Assembly: GCF_000633515.1 (NCBI RefSeq)
Contig: NZ_AYMP01000026.1
Location: 1-64,000 of the forward strand
Direction of reading: 5' to 3'
Length of the DNA stretch: 64,000 bases
Source of the DNA: Morganella morganii H1r
GTDB lineage: Bacteria; Pseudomonadota; Gammaproteobacteria; Enterobacterales; Enterobacteriaceae
Shown here in pieces: positions 1 through 9,596 of the stretch; the stretch's first letter is position 1; each line of letters begins with the position of its first letter. Below the pieces are notes generated by a model. It was given only the letters and a program-made list of their open reading frames with translations. It searched no databases and was not told the origin of the DNA. The position numbers were made by a program, and so were the translations under genes.

Positions 1-32
1 CTCTCAGCGCCGCAGCGGGTCATCAGAACGGA

Positions 33-602
33 TTAACCGATGTGTTCATACAGGATGGTAAATCCGATCAGGATCAGCACAATCCCGCCGATAATTTCTG
101 CCCGTTTGCCCAGCAGCGGGCCGATATAACGCCCGAGGATCATTCCGGTGGTGGCCATAATCATGGTCATCAGCCCGATGGTCATGGCGGTATGGACAAT
201 ATTAACTTCCAGGAAGGCAAGGCCGACACCAATTGCCATGGCATCCAGACTGGTGGCAACGGCGGTGGTGGCGAGATGTAATGCACTGTGGCGCTGCGGT
301 TTTTCATGGCGCTGGCAGCAGTCATCACCGGCGGTGACACTGTTGTAAATCATGCGGGCACCGAGAATAAACAGCAGTGCGAAGGCAATCCAGTGATCCC
401 ATTCCATTACATAGCGGCTGGCGTAAATACCGATAACCCAGCCGATAAGCGGAGTCAGAGCCTCAATCACACCAAAGATAAAACCGGTGCGCAGTGCTTC
501 ACGTAAAGGTGGTTTGTGCAGGGTAGCGCCTTTGCAGACAGCAACGGCGAAGGCATCCATAGACAGGGCCAGGGCAAGGACGAGGGTGGCGTAAAAACTC
601 AT
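33..602 (-). CDS. mntP: Manganese efflux pump MntP
   Basis: Inner-membrane exporter that lowers cytoplasmic Mn(II). From the chosen ATG the protein is 189 residues, as expected for the family (about 188). About six membrane segments form two similar halves. Each half has the family motif with an acidic residue inside a helix: SMDAFAVAV with Asp16, and TSLDAMAIG near residue 118. The frame stays open 41 codons further upstream, but that stretch is the riboswitch leader, so the internal start beginning MSFYATL is preferred. Expression is predicted to be raised by Mn through the yybP-ykoY element directly upstream, and a Fur-type box lies beyond it. Identity is very secure. Confidence 0.95.
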   Translation of the reverse strand: MSFYATLVLALALSMDAFAVAVCKGATLHKPPLREALRTGFIFGVIEALTPLIGWVIGIYASRYVMEWDHWIAFALLFILGARMIYNSVTAGDDCCQRHEKPQRHSALHLATTAVATSLDAMAIGVGLAFLEVNIVHTAMTIGLMTMIMATTGMILGRYIGPLLGKRAEIIGGIVLILIGFTILYEHIG

Positions 603-800
603 AAACTCAGTCTCGGTCGGGTAGCTTATCCATATACACACAATCCAACCCCGACCTCCGGTGAACTGCGTGTCTATGGTCTTGCCAACCGAAACGGCAT
701 CCGCACCATGCTGATATAATATCACGCAAGTATGTTGACACGGATTTTCTGTTATTTCTCTGAGAGGTTAATAACAGAACAGGCTACTCCCCAATGACGT
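603..800 (-). promoter_or_regulatory. yybP-ykoY manganese riboswitch, mntP leader
   Basis: Read on the minus strand, the leader begins with GGGGAGTAGCC (783-793), the hallmark 5' segment of yybP-ykoY RNAs, followed by GTCAACATACTT near 731-742 and GGCAAGACCATA near 676-687. These occur in the same order as in the E. coli mntP leader. This RNA class binds Mn(II) and lets mntP be expressed when Mn is high. The GACC/GGTC and GGTCGGG/CCCGACC segments close to the start codon can form the switching helix that would cover the ribosome site. Exact ends are approximate. Confidence 0.85.
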
Positions 801-864
801 GACCGGAAAGATATCACAGAAAATAAAAAAGGCAAGAATATATATTTTAATTTTAAAAGATGCT

Positions 865-883
865 AATGAGAATGATTTTCATT
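865..883. promoter_or_regulatory. Fur-type box upstream of mntP
   Basis: AATGAGAATGATTTTCATT is a near-palindrome close to the Fur consensus GATAATGATAATCATTATC. It sits about 65-80 bp upstream of the riboswitch start on the mntP side. E. coli mntP is known to respond to Fur as well as MntR. No clear MntR box was seen. Confidence 0.55.
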
Positions 884-901
884 ACATGGGATTTTAATAA
901 G

Positions 902-934
902 ATAATAAAGACTAATATCATTATTAGTCTTTAT
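902..934. terminator. Hairpin between yobD and mntP
   Basis: AATAAAGACTAAT is repeated inverted around a 6-nt loop, giving a 13-bp stem just past the yobD stop codon. The U tract on the yobD side is weak but both flanks are AT-rich. It probably terminates yobD. Confidence 0.55.
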
Positions 935-963
935 TTCTGTAGGGGGATAAAAAGGAGGGATTA

Positions 964-1422
964 TTATTTATTGTTAATCATGAAATTATAAATCTTTTGT
1001 AAATCATCAAGATGAGTTACTTTTATGTAAATTTTGCGATTTTCCAAACCCACAAGAAGAATGCCGTCTTCGGATAAATTCATGGTTTTAATTCGATCAT
1101 ATTTAATATATGCATTGGCGTAAAAAAATCCGGCCTGTTTAAAATATAACTTCGGTGAACGAATAAAAGCCAGATAAATGGCAATGATAATACAGCCGGA
1201 AAGTAAATAGGTTGTTAACGGACTGCCGTGCCCGGTTATATTATTATAAATAACAATACCGATAAGAAGGATAAAGATCACGGCATCCGCACGGTGATTA
1301 CGGCGCAGTTTTATCCGCAGCTGTGTTTTGCCTTTCAGTGTGTTAACAATAAATTCGTCGTAGACGGCAAACAGCAGCATCAGCACAATCACAGCCAGCA
1401 GAACAATATCATTTACACTCAT
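964..1422 (-). CDS. yobD: DUF986 inner-membrane protein YobD
   Basis: 152 residues, the same size as E. coli YobD. Three hydrophobic segments (about residues 6-22, 46-62 and 70-86) are followed by a cytoplasmic tail with the family stretch IKTMNLSEDGILLVGLE and the closing DDLQKIYNFM. No biochemical role is established. It lies between manXYZ and mntP as in E. coli. A terminator after manZ (1452-1479) suggests its own transcript. Confidence 0.93.
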   Translation of the reverse strand: MSVNDIVLLAVIVLMLLFAVYDEFIVNTLKGKTQLRIKLRRNHRADAVIFILLIGIVIYNNITGHGSPLTTYLLSGCIIIAIYLAFIRSPKLYFKQAGFFYANAYIKYDRIKTMNLSEDGILLVGLENRKIYIKVTHLDDLQKIYNFMINNK

Positions 1423-1451
1423 TGTGGTTCTTTTCCCCTGAAGTGAAACAG

Positions 1452-1479
1452 AAAACGGGAGGCGAGCCTCCCGTTTAAA
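1452..1479 (-). terminator. manXYZ terminator
   Basis: An AAACGGGAGG stem with its inverted copy flanks a short loop. On the minus strand it ends in a TTTT-rich stretch, about 55 nt after the manZ stop. Confidence 0.75.
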
Positions 1480-1533
1480 CTACCATACTCTTTCTGAAAA
1501 TACGTGTTCGTCAGAACGTGTTTTTTTTACCGG

Positions 1534-2400
1534 TTACAATCCGAGGAAACCAAAGACATAGCCCGCAATACCCAGTATAAAGAAGCCGATGATAATCAGC
1601 AGGGCATTTACTTTATGACGCAGCAGCCACATACAGCCGAATGTCAGCAGCAGCGGCATCAGGCCCGGCATCAGCTGGTTGAGGATGGTCTGGACCGTGG
1701 TGATTTCCATCTCGCCGGTGGTCGGGTTTTTAATTTCCGACACCACCAGCGGGATATTCACTTTCGTCCATTTGTTCACCAGTGCCCCCATGACAAACAG
1801 GCCGAGGATTGACGCCCCCTCGGTCAGTTTCTGCAGGAAGCCGCCGCCCATATCCTGAACAATATCCAGGCCTTTTTTGTAGCCGTAAGCCACGCCGTAG
1901 TAACGGGTTGCCAAGCGGACCAGGTTAAACAGGAAGAAGAACAGTAACGGCCCGAGCAGGCTGCCGGTCATGGCAATCCCCGCACCGAGGGCGGCAAAGA
2001 CCGGACGCACGGTACCCCAGAAAATCGGGTCACCGACACCGGCCAGCGGCCCCATCAGACCGACTTTGATACCGTTGATGGCACCATCGTCGATAGCCGC
2101 ACCGTTAGCGCGCTGTTCTTCCATCGCACAGGTCACACCGAGGATAGGTGCAGCCATATACGGGTGGGTGTTAAAGAACTCCATATGGCGTTTGATAGCC
2201 TGTCTGCGTTCTTCATTATTTTCCGGATAAAGACGGCGGATCACCGGTACCATGGAGAAGGCGTAGCCCATTGCCTGCATACGTTCAAAGTTCCATGAAC
2301 CCTGAAACAGGTTTGAGCGGATGAAGACACCCCGGATGTCGCTCTTTCTTAACTGTTTTCTGCCGGTTACGTTGCTTGTAGTATCAACCATGTTGCTCAC
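1534..2400 (-). CDS. manZ: PTS mannose transporter subunit IID
   Basis: Membrane subunit of the mannose/glucosamine/glucose phosphotransferase permease. It pairs with IIC to carry sugar across the inner membrane during phosphorylation by IIAB. 288 residues, against 286 in E. coli. It has the IID signature LRKSDIRGVFIRSNLFQGSWNFE near residue 20 (given here in part: DIRGVFIRSNLFQGSWNFE) and GLMGPLAGVGDPIFWGTVRP in the centre, then C-terminal membrane helices. It starts 4 nt after manY, so the two are translated together. Confidence 0.97.
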   Translation of the reverse strand: MSNMVDTTSNVTGRKQLRKSDIRGVFIRSNLFQGSWNFERMQAMGYAFSMVPVIRRLYPENNEERRQAIKRHMEFFNTHPYMAAPILGVTCAMEEQRANGAAIDDGAINGIKVGLMGPLAGVGDPIFWGTVRPVFAALGAGIAMTGSLLGPLLFFFLFNLVRLATRYYGVAYGYKKGLDIVQDMGGGFLQKLTEGASILGLFVMGALVNKWTKVNIPLVVSEIKNPTTGEMEITTVQTILNQLMPGLMPLLLTFGCMWLLRHKVNALLIIIGFFILGIAGYVFGFLGL

Positions 2401-2404
2401 CTTC

Positions 2405-3202
2405 TTAGTCTAACTCGTTATCCAGGTCGTTTTTGCTGCCGGCAGCGACAACGACTTCCGATTTGTTGTATTTCGGACTGAGCTGGATATACAGCACAGC
2501 CATCACCGCCCCGATCACACCCAGCGCAACCAGGTTGAACTCAGTAAATGCGGCGGTAACGAAACCCAGATAGAAGAATGGCATCAGGTAACCGGCACGC
2601 ATCATGTTGATAACCATGGCGTAACCGACCACAACAATCATGCCGCCGGCGATATTCAGGCCGCTGGTGACCCAGACCGGAATCGAGTCAAGCATTTCAC
2701 GGACAATATCTGTCCCGACAGACACGGCCACGATAACTGCCGGAATCGCGATACGCATTGCCTGTAACAGCAGAGCTCCGACGTGGATCATCCCCAGAGC
2801 GGTGAGGTTCCCCTTGTCAGCCGCACGGTCACCCCAGTGCTGGAAGGCCACGGTGATGGTACGGACGATGATAGTCAGCACCTGACCGGCGGCTGCCAGC
2901 GGAATAGCCAGCGCGATACCGGCACCGATATTCTGACCCCCGGCGATAACCAGGATGGTGGAAATGATGGATGCCAGCGCTGCATCCGGTGCCACTGCCG
3001 CACCGATGTTCATCCAGCCGAGTGCGATCATTTCCAGCGTACCGCCGATCATGATCCCGGTTTTCATGTCACCCAGTACGATCCCCATCAGCGTACAGGC
3101 GACCAGAGGGCGGTGGAACTGGAATTCATCGAGGATTGACCCCATACCCGCGATACAGGCAACGATGAAGACCAGGACGATTTGTACAACGGAAAGTTCC
3201 AT
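2405..3202 (-). CDS. manY: PTS mannose transporter subunit IIC
   Basis: Polytopic membrane subunit forming the sugar path of the mannose PTS. 265 residues, very close to E. coli ManY (266). Characteristic segments are DEFQFHRPLVACTLMGIVLG near residue 26 and GGTLEMIALGWMNIGAAVAP near residue 53. It has a good Shine-Dalgarno AAAGGAG before the ATG. It is the second gene of manXYZ, 63 bp after manX. Confidence 0.97.
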   Translation of the reverse strand: MELSVVQIVLVFIVACIAGMGSILDEFQFHRPLVACTLMGIVLGDMKTGIMIGGTLEMIALGWMNIGAAVAPDAALASIISTILVIAGGQNIGAGIALAIPLAAAGQVLTIIVRTITVAFQHWGDRAADKGNLTALGMIHVGALLLQAMRIAIPAVIVAVSVGTDIVREMLDSIPVWVTSGLNIAGGMIVVVGYAMVINMMRAGYLMPFFYLGFVTAAFTEFNLVALGVIGAVMAVLYIQLSPKYNKSEVVVAAGSKNDLDNELD

Positions 3203-3265
3203 TGTGTTTCTCCTTTAACCAGTCATTTTGCAGACAACAAATTTTGTATTGAGTAATGGGTCAAA

Positions 3266-4249
3266 TTAACTTTCAGCTTTGCTGATTAAATCCATCATTT
3301 TTATTTTTGAATCGGTGGAGACTTTGCGGACTTCCAGTTCGATGTTGCGGTCATTCAGCGCTTTGAATGCCACGATATCTTTTTCATCGATAGAAACCGC
3401 GTTGTTAACCTGTTTTTTACCTTCGTGGAAGGCCATCCCGCCGATGTTGACTGATTTGATCTCCACGCCGTCTTCCACCAGACGCAGAACGTCCGCCGGG
3501 TTGGTGAACAGGAGCATGCAGCGGTCATTGGCGTATTTCGGGTTATTCCAGACACGCACCATTTTCGCCACATCCACCACGTGCGCGGTTACACCCGGAG
3601 GAGCAACCTGCTTGAGCAGTGTTGAGCGGACGGTATCGTTGGCAACTTCGTCACTGACGACAATAATGCGTTTGACGTTGGTTTCTTTGGTCCAGCGGGT
3701 GGCGACCTGGCCGTGGATCAGACGGTCATCGATACGGGCGAGGGCGATAGTCATGTGTCCGCCCGGGCCTGCCGGTGCCGCCGGCTGTGCGGCCGGTTTA
3801 GGTGCAGGAGCCGCTTTTGGTGCCGGTTCGTCCTGTGCTTTCAGGGCGCGGATCCCTTCACGGCCGGTTTCCAGCGCTACCGCAACCAGTTCCTGCAATG
3901 ACGGATTATCATCACGGCACATAAAGGTTTCGACCAGCATCGGTACGTTAACGCCTGTGACTATCTCATAATTGCTGTTGCCGCCTGCGCTCTGATCCTG
4001 CTCAGTTACGATGCGGTTTGCTGCGTTGAACGGGCTGCCGCCCCAGGTATCAACGAGGAATAATACCCCGTCAGCGGTTGATAAACCGGGCAGCTTCTCA
4101 TTGTACTTCGCATATAGTGTATCGGCATTTTCCCCCGGTACGAAATCGATGAAGGAGACGTTCTCCTGTTCACCGATCAGCATTTCCGTTGTGCGCAGTA
4201 ACTGCTCAGCGGCTTTGCCGTGGGTGCCAATCATAATGGCTATACTCAC
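3266..4249 (-). CDS. manX: PTS mannose transporter subunit IIAB
   Basis: Soluble two-domain phosphocarrier. The IIA domain (about residues 1-135) has the phosphorylated His10 in GTHGKAAEQ. A flexible Ala/Pro linker spans about 138-165. The IIB domain follows with its phospho-His179 in ARIDDRLIHGQVATRW. Phosphate passes from HPr through His10 and His179 to the sugar carried by ManYZ. Length is 327 residues, against 323 in E. coli. The start is GTG, as in E. coli, behind AAGGGGGAAC. Confidence 0.97.
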   Translation of the reverse strand: MSIAIMIGTHGKAAEQLLRTTEMLIGEQENVSFIDFVPGENADTLYAKYNEKLPGLSTADGVLFLVDTWGGSPFNAANRIVTEQDQSAGGNSNYEIVTGVNVPMLVETFMCRDDNPSLQELVAVALETGREGIRALKAQDEPAPKAAPAPKPAAQPAAPAGPGGHMTIALARIDDRLIHGQVATRWTKETNVKRIIVVSDEVANDTVRSTLLKQVAPPGVTAHVVDVAKMVRVWNNPKYANDRCMLLFTNPADVLRLVEDGVEIKSVNIGGMAFHEGKKQVNNAVSIDEKDIVAFKALNDRNIELEVRKVSTDSKIKMMDLISKAES

Positions 4250-4662
4250 CTCTGTTCCCCCTTAACATCAGTCAGGATGGTTCTTGTGTATTACACAGAA
4301 TCTTTTATGGGTCAGAAAAAAACCGTAAGACTCCGGTGTAAAGATAGTCTCAGGCCCGTGTTACCGCTAATTATTTATGTTTAAACAGCGATAATTAATT
4401 TCGGGGCACTAATTAAATGAGAGGGTAACATTCTATGAAGGTAAAAAAACTTGCTTTCTGTCAGAAAACAACAAAACAGAAACATTGAAGACGTAATTAT
4501 AGTTAATTATTGCGTTGAATATATTATTTGTCAGAGTGATAGGGTGTTTTTTGTTTATTTGGTAGTGTGATATATCGTGGTGCTTTACATGTTGTTAGCA
4601 TCTTTATCTGAAAATGGCACAATCAGATTAAAAAATGACCAGTGCTGATGCGCTTCAGGTAA
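4250..4662. other. manX upstream region
   Basis: About 410 bp of AT-rich DNA between manX and the sdaA terminator, holding the manXYZ promoter region. E. coli has yoaE and pdeD here; no trace of either is visible. A TGTGA half-site at 4566 lacks the matching TCACA half, so I do not call a CRP site. No open frame with a credible ribosome site was seen. Confidence 0.5.
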
Positions 4663-4694
4663 AAAATATCCCTGCAATGTTGCAGGGATATTAA
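4663..4694 (-). terminator. sdaA terminator
   Basis: AATATCCCTGCA and its inverted copy form a 12-bp stem with a 4-nt loop, followed on the minus strand by TTTTTT. It lies about 40 nt beyond the sdaA stop. Confidence 0.85.
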
Positions 4695-4731
4695 TGTTAT
4701 CGAATTATGTTTTGCGAGTTAACTCACAAAA

Positions 4732-6096
4732 TCAGTCGCACTGAACCTTGATTGCAAGACCGCCGCGTGATGTTTCACGGTATTTGGCGTTCATGTCTTT
4801 CCCGGTTTCATACATGGTTTCGATGACTTTATCGAGAGAAACGCGCGGTGCGCTGGTACGGCGCATGGCCATACGGGCGGCGTTGATCGCTTTTACAGAA
4901 GCAATGGCGTTACGCTCGATGCACGGCACCTGAACCTGACCGGCAACCGGGTCACAGGTTAAGCCCAGGTTGTGTTCCATGCCGATTTCAGCGGCCACAC
5001 AGACCTGGTCCGGGCTGCCGCCGAGGATTTCAGTCAGACCGGCAGCTGCCATTGAGCAGGCCACACCGACTTCGCCCTGACAGCCGACTTCCGCACCGGA
5101 GATAGAGGCGTTCATCTTGTACAGAATGCCGATCGCGCCGCAGGCGAGGAAGTAGCGGAGATAGGTATCCGGGGTGACTTTCTCGATGCAGTGATCATAA
5201 TACGCCAGTACCGCAGGGACGATACCGCAGGCACCGTTTGTCGGTGCGGTGACCACACGGCCGCCCGCAGCGTTTTCTTCGTTGACTGCCAGGGCAAACA
5301 TGTTGACCAGGTCAACCACGTTCATCGGATCTTTGGAGAGTTTACCGGCAGAGTTGATCAGGCGGTTCAGCGCCGCGGCACGGCGCGGGACACGCAGCGG
5401 CCCCGGCAGAATGCCTTCGGTTTCCAGGCCGTGAGCGATACAGTCAGTCATGGTTTTGTAGACATCGGCGAAATAGGCGTCGATCTCTTCACGGCTGTGC
5501 ATATCGAGTTCATTTTTCAGCATCAGCGAGGAGATGGAAAGCCCGGTCTGATGGCAGTGATTCAGCAGTTCTTCGGCTGAGGCATACGGATAGGACACCG
5601 GGGTTTCGTTGGCGTTATCCTGACCGAAATGCTCGGCATCGACGATAAACCCGCCGCCGATGGAGTAATAGGTTTTGGTGTATAACTCTTCATCACCGGC
5701 AAAGGCGGTGATGCTCATGCCGTTTTCGTGCAGCGGCAGGTTACCGGTGTGGAAATTCATACCGCCTTCACGCGGGAAATCCGCGGTCTGCTGACCATTG
5801 GCCAGTGACAGACGCTCAGTCTCTTCCACGTTGCGGATAAAACCGTCAATGGCATCGATATCCACGGTTGCCGGTAAGTTACCGGCCAGGCCCATAATGA
5901 TGGCGATATCGGTATGGTGACCTTTCCCGGTTAAGGAGAGTGATCCGTAGACATCAACAGAAACGCGGGTCACACGGGAAATCAGACCTTTCTCAACCAA
6001 CTCATCAGCAAACTGCTTCCCGGCTTTCATCGGCCCTACGGTGTGGGAACTGGAAGGACCAATACCCACTTTAAACATGTCAAAAACGCTAATCAC
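4732..6096 (-). CDS. sdaA: L-serine ammonia-lyase
   Basis: Deaminates L-serine to pyruvate and ammonia with a [4Fe-4S] cluster. 454 residues, equal to E. coli SdaA. The N-terminal half carries [20 protein letters not shown] (beta domain). The C-terminal alpha domain carries [31 protein letters not shown] and [17 protein letters not shown], which supply the conserved cysteines of the Fe-S site. Position next to nudL-pabB matches sdaA rather than the paralogue sdaB. It has its own strong terminator. Confidence 0.95.
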   Translation of the reverse strand: MISVFDMFKVGIGPSSSHTVGPMKAGKQFADELVEKGLISRVTRVSVDVYGSLSLTGKGHHTDIAIIMGLAGNLPATVDIDAIDGFIRNVEETERLSLANGQQTADFPREGGMNFHTGNLPLHENGMSITAFAGDEELYTKTYYSIGGGFIVDAEHFGQDNANETPVSYPYASAEELLNHCHQTGLSISSLMLKNELDMHSREEIDAYFADVYKTMTDCIAHGLETEGILPGPLRVPRRAAALNRLINSAGKLSKDPMNVVDLVNMFALAVNEENAAGGRVVTAPTNGACGIVPAVLAYYDHCIEKVTPDTYLRYFLACGAIGILYKMNASISGAEVGCQGEVGVACSMAAAGLTEILGGSPDQVCVAAEIGMEHNLGLTCDPVAGQVQVPCIERNAIASVKAINAARMAMRRTSAPRVSLDKVIETMYETGKDMNAKYRETSRGGLAIKVQCD

Positions 6097-6288
6097 GTCA
6101 GACTCCTTAAAAAAAACAATGTAATAGTGATTTATCGTAAAGCGCGTTACTTTACTGTTATTTGCTCACACGGATAAAGTAGTTTATCGCATTTTTCACT
6201 GCGTAACAGCGATTTCAGATAAAATTCAGGCATATCTGATGAAAAAAAACAGGGGGAAATAGGGCAGAAGTGTGAAATTGGTTACAAA

Positions 6289-6855
6289 TCAATCATTTTT
6301 CACTTGCGTTGCGAGGCGATATAAAATACCCGCTGTTAATCCCCAAATCATCCGTCCTTCATATAAGTAAAAATAGAGACGGCGTTCAACAGTATTGCGG
6401 GTCATATCAATGTAGCGGTAGCGGCTCAGATCAAGGGCAGCATCCAGCGGCAGCTCAAAGATATCCGCCACTTCCTGCGGGTTACCCGCCAGCGGCAGAG
6501 ACGGCGGGATGATCCCGACGACCGGGGTGACCCGTAAACCGGTCACACTGTCCACCGGAGCCATTTGTCCCAGCACCTGCACGGCCTGCGGCGGAATACC
6601 GACTTCCTCACGGGCTTCGCGCAGTGCGGTGACAACAGGGGAAATCTCGCCCGGGTCAGCCGCACCGCCCGGCAGGGCAATCTGTCCCGGATAGGAGCGC
6701 AGTGACGCTGCCCGTTGTGTCAGCAGGATCCCGGGCCGGGCTTTATTGGTGATAGGCAGCAGAACCGCCGCCCGGCGATCACGCTCACCGGTAATGTCTG
6801 CTTCGGAAGGGCGGGTTAACTGAAACCGGGGAATAAAGCGCTCAAGCTGAGTCAT
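6289..6855 (-). CDS. nudL: CoA pyrophosphatase, Nudix family
   Basis: Nudix hydrolase of the NudL/YeaB type, expected to split CoA and its derivatives into 4'-phosphopantetheine and 3',5'-ADP. 188 residues, about the family size. The UPF0035 motif LLTQRAASLRSYPGQIALPG directly precedes the Nudix box, which runs GGAADPGE then REAREEVGI. It overlaps the end of pabB by 14 nt, so the pair is co-transcribed as in E. coli. Confidence 0.93.
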   Translation of the reverse strand: MTQLERFIPRFQLTRPSEADITGERDRRAAVLLPITNKARPGILLTQRAASLRSYPGQIALPGGAADPGEISPVVTALREAREEVGIPPQAVQVLGQMAPVDSVTGLRVTPVVGIIPPSLPLAGNPQEVADIFELPLDAALDLSRYRYIDMTRNTVERRLYFYLYEGRMIWGLTAGILYRLATQVKND

Positions 6856-8230
6856 TTTTTTTCTCCGGCAGAACCGTCAGAATGCGGCCCAGTTTATCAA
6901 ATGTTTCCTGATATTCGTCTGCGGCGCGGCTGTCTGCGACGATCCCGCCACCCGCCCGGCAATAGAGGTAATTATTTTCCGCAATCAGTGTCCGGATTGC
7001 GATATTGGTGTCCATGGTGCCGCAGGCACTGATATAGCCGGCAGAACCGCAATAGGCGTGGCGGCGGACAGGCTCGAGCTCTTCAATGATTTCCATTGCG
7101 CGGATTTTCGGGGCGCCGGTAATGGAGCCGCCGGGGAAACAGGCGCGCAGCAACTGTGCCGCCCGGCATGCGGCCGGTAACTGTGCGGTAATGGTGCTGA
7201 CCAGATGCCAGACCGCCGGGAACGGCTCGACCGCAAACAGTGACGGCACACTGACCGAGCCGGGTAGTGCCACCCGGCCGATATCATTGCGCATCAGATC
7301 CACAATCATCAGGTTTTCCGAGCGATCTTTCTCTGACGCCGCCAGCGCCTGTTTTTCAGCATCGTCGGCCTGAAGGTCATCCAAATGACGCGGACGGGTA
7401 CCTTTGATAGGCCGGGTTTCTGCGCTGCCGTTTTTCAGCCACAGGAAACGTTCCGGCGAAACAGACAAAATAGCGGCCTCCGGCAGACGGATAAACGCGG
7501 AAAATGGCGCTTTGTTTTCGTCATTCAGCCGCAGAAACGCCTGCCATTCATCCCCTTCATACGGGGCGGAAAATCCCTGGGACAGATTGACCTGATAACA
7601 GTCACCGGCCTGCAGATAGTCATGAATACGGGCAATTTTTTCGTGGTATTCCGCTTCGGTAATATCGGACTGCCAGCGGCCGGTCAGGGCGAAAGGGCGG
7701 CTGTCCGGTGCTTTCTGACTCTCCAGCCAGTGCAGACGCGCGGCCGGATCAGTATAGGTGAGTAATGTGGCGCAGCGGCGCCGGTGGTCAACGATCACCG
7801 CCCAGTCGTAAATGCCGGTGGCCATATCCGGCACAGACAGCTCATTACGTGCCAGTGACGGCAGGGATTCAGTGCGTCGTCCGAGATCATATCCCCATAA
7901 TCCCATCGCGCCGCCCGCAAACGGATAGTCATCGTGCGGTTGCGGATCCAGCCCGCACTGTGCCAGCGCCGCATCCAGTAACTGAAACGGGTCATCATTT
8001 TGACGGACGCGCTGCCCCCGGCTATCTTCAGTTATGGTCTCATCGCCTCTGGTGGTCAGTGTCATCAGGGGATCGGCGGTCAGAATATCAAAACGGTTAT
8101 GCTGGTGCTGAGCACTGCCGGAGTGCAGCAGCATGGCCCACGGCTGATGCGACAGCGGGGCAAACAGGGTCAGGGCGAGACCGGGATGATAGTCAAGCGG
8201 TGTCAGTACAGGTACGGAATGTGATGTCAT
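6842..8230 (-). CDS. pabB: Aminodeoxychorismate synthase component I
   Basis: Converts chorismate and ammonia (from PabA) to 4-amino-4-deoxychorismate for folate synthesis. 462 residues, slightly longer than E. coli PabB (453). The N-terminal part is anthranilate-synthase-like. The chorismate-binding domain shows PIKGTRPRH with the key lysine, ENLMIVDLMRNDIGRV, PGGSITGAPKIRAMEIIEEL and YCGSAGYIS. It is the first gene of the pabB-nudL pair. Confidence 0.95.
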   Translation of the reverse strand: MTSHSVPVLTPLDYHPGLALTLFAPLSHQPWAMLLHSGSAQHQHNRFDILTADPLMTLTTRGDETITEDSRGQRVRQNDDPFQLLDAALAQCGLDPQPHDDYPFAGGAMGLWGYDLGRRTESLPSLARNELSVPDMATGIYDWAVIVDHRRRCATLLTYTDPAARLHWLESQKAPDSRPFALTGRWQSDITEAEYHEKIARIHDYLQAGDCYQVNLSQGFSAPYEGDEWQAFLRLNDENKAPFSAFIRLPEAAILSVSPERFLWLKNGSAETRPIKGTRPRHLDDLQADDAEKQALAASEKDRSENLMIVDLMRNDIGRVALPGSVSVPSLFAVEPFPAVWHLVSTITAQLPAACRAAQLLRACFPGGSITGAPKIRAMEIIEELEPVRRHAYCGSAGYISACGTMDTNIAIRTLIAENNYLYCRAGGGIVADSRAADEYQETFDKLGRILTVLPEKKNDSA

Positions 8231-8354
8231 AGTTAAATCTGTCAGTAATCTGTGTCCGGAAACGGCCGGTTATCTTATCGGAAAACAGGCGGATGCGTCC
8301 CGCCATCTTTATGAGTATAATGTGTTTTTTACTGAAATGTTATAGAAGGTGATT

Positions 8355-8549
8355 ATGTTTACCGGAATGCCCGCGTTAAGTCATGAAGAACAGCAGGCCG
8401 CTGTTGAGCGGATCCACACCCTGATGCAGGAAGGGATGAGCAGTGGTGAGGCTATCGCACAGGTCGCGGCGGAGTTACGCGAACGGCATCACGGCGGTGA
8501 GCAGATCCGCGCGCTGTTTGATGAGGAAGATGACGACAGCGAAGAATAG
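8355..8549 (+). CDS. yoaH: UPF0181 family protein YoaH
   Basis: Small acidic protein of 64 residues (E. coli YoaH 59) with no known activity. It begins [20 protein letters not shown] and keeps the family core [16 protein letters not shown] before an Asp/Glu-rich tail. I start at the ATG preceded by GAAGG; the GTG two codons upstream would add residues absent from relatives. Divergent from pabB, as in E. coli. Confidence 0.92.
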   Translation: MFTGMPALSHEEQQAAVERIHTLMQEGMSSGEAIAQVAAELRERHHGGEQIRALFDEEDDDSEE

Positions 8550-8689
8550 AAACAAATATTTAACAAGTGTCACAATTTCCTGATAATAAATATGTTACTT
8601 TGCAGCAATAAGCATTAAGTGAAATTTAATTAAGCGCTATTGTATAAAAATGACATTTAGTCTCTTTCGGGATTAAAACAGGAGGTTTT

Positions 8690-9073
8690 ATGAAGGCAAT
8701 GAATCTGTTCACCCGTACCGGACTGGCAGGTGCAGGTATTCTGCTGGCATTCACCGTCAGCGCACAGGCTCCGGCCACGGCGGAAGTCAAAAATGAGCGT
8801 ATGGTGACTTTCCCGGCGTGTGAATCGCTGAACAAAGATCAGATAGCGGCACAGGTAAAATATGACTTTGTGCAGAGCCGTTACCCGCGCTGGCAGGATG
8901 ACAAAGCGCTGCTGGGCAGCAAACCTGTTGCCTGGGTGAATGTGGCGGAAGTGACTGAGAAAGATGGTAATTACAGTGTACCGCTGGTTGTGCGCGGCTC
9001 GAAAAAACAGGTCAGTTACACCGTGGATATCAATTGTGCGGCGAAGACCATGACCTACAGTCTGCCGCAGTAA
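8690..9073 (+). CDS. yebF: YebF-like secreted protein
   Basis: 127 residues with a signal peptide (cleavage near SAQA). The mature part resembles E. coli YebF (118 residues), a small protein released to the medium whose fold is like the colicin M immunity protein. Shared features are VTFPACESLNKDQIAAQVK, YPRWQDDK, PVAWVNV and VPLVVRG, plus two cysteines expected to pair. The start follows a strong AGGAGG. A terminator (GGCGTGC/GCACGCC, TTTT) follows at 9096-9118. Confidence 0.85.
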   Translation: MKAMNLFTRTGLAGAGILLAFTVSAQAPATAEVKNERMVTFPACESLNKDQIAAQVKYDFVQSRYPRWQDDKALLGSKPVAWVNVAEVTEKDGNYSVPLVVRGSKKQVSYTVDINCAAKTMTYSLPQ

Positions 9074-9095
9074 TGACACTCGGTTAAACGGTAAA

Positions 9096-9118
9096 AAGGC
9101 GTGCAGCAGCACGCCTTT
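9096..9118 (+). terminator. yebF terminator
   Basis: GGCGTGC-agca-GCACGCC followed by TTTT lies 23 nt after the yebF stop, between the convergent yebF and holE genes. Confidence 0.8.
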
Positions 9119-9125
9119 TCTGTAT

Positions 9126-9359
9126 TCAGCGTTTGGCGTTCGGCTCATACGGCAGGCGGGATAATCCGGCACTGCGCTGACGGTAAAACACCAGACGTTC
9201 GGCAAAATAGGCGCGCAGGGATTCCGGCAGAGTCTGCTGCACCTGCTCGGCAATTACCGGCATATTATAGCGCTCTTTAAACGCGACACCGGATGCGGCT
9301 AAATCCGCATTGATTTTATCCATCTCTTCCTGGCTGAGTTCGGCAAGATTATAACCCAC
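9126..9359 (-). CDS. holE: DNA polymerase III theta subunit HolE
   Basis: Theta subunit of the Pol III core, which binds and stabilises the epsilon proofreading exonuclease. 77 residues (E. coli 76). Family features are [35 protein letters not shown] and LSRLPYEP at the end. The start is GTG with GGAG seven bases upstream. It stands alone, convergent with yebF. Confidence 0.95.
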   Translation of the reverse strand: MGYNLAELSQEEMDKINADLAASGVAFKERYNMPVIAEQVQQTLPESLRAYFAERLVFYRQRSAGLSRLPYEPNAKR

Positions 9360-9596
9360 GATATGCTCCTGTAACGGCTGACGGCCTTAACTTAACTGAG
9401 CTGCCGCCTGACTGCAAGCCCGGATTGACAGGCATTCAGCCTCCTCATAAAGAGAATACGATTAATTCTGATTACCTTTACAAAATCATTTTGTTTTCAA
9501 TATGTTGTGAATTTATTAAATAGCACTTTTCTTCCCGGCAGGAGTGTGCATAATGACCGCAGATGATGAAATAAACGACTGCACAGGAGCCTGTAT

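Noticed and set aside
4560-4585. CRP site upstream of manX
   Set aside because: Only a TGTGA half-site is present; the second half does not match.
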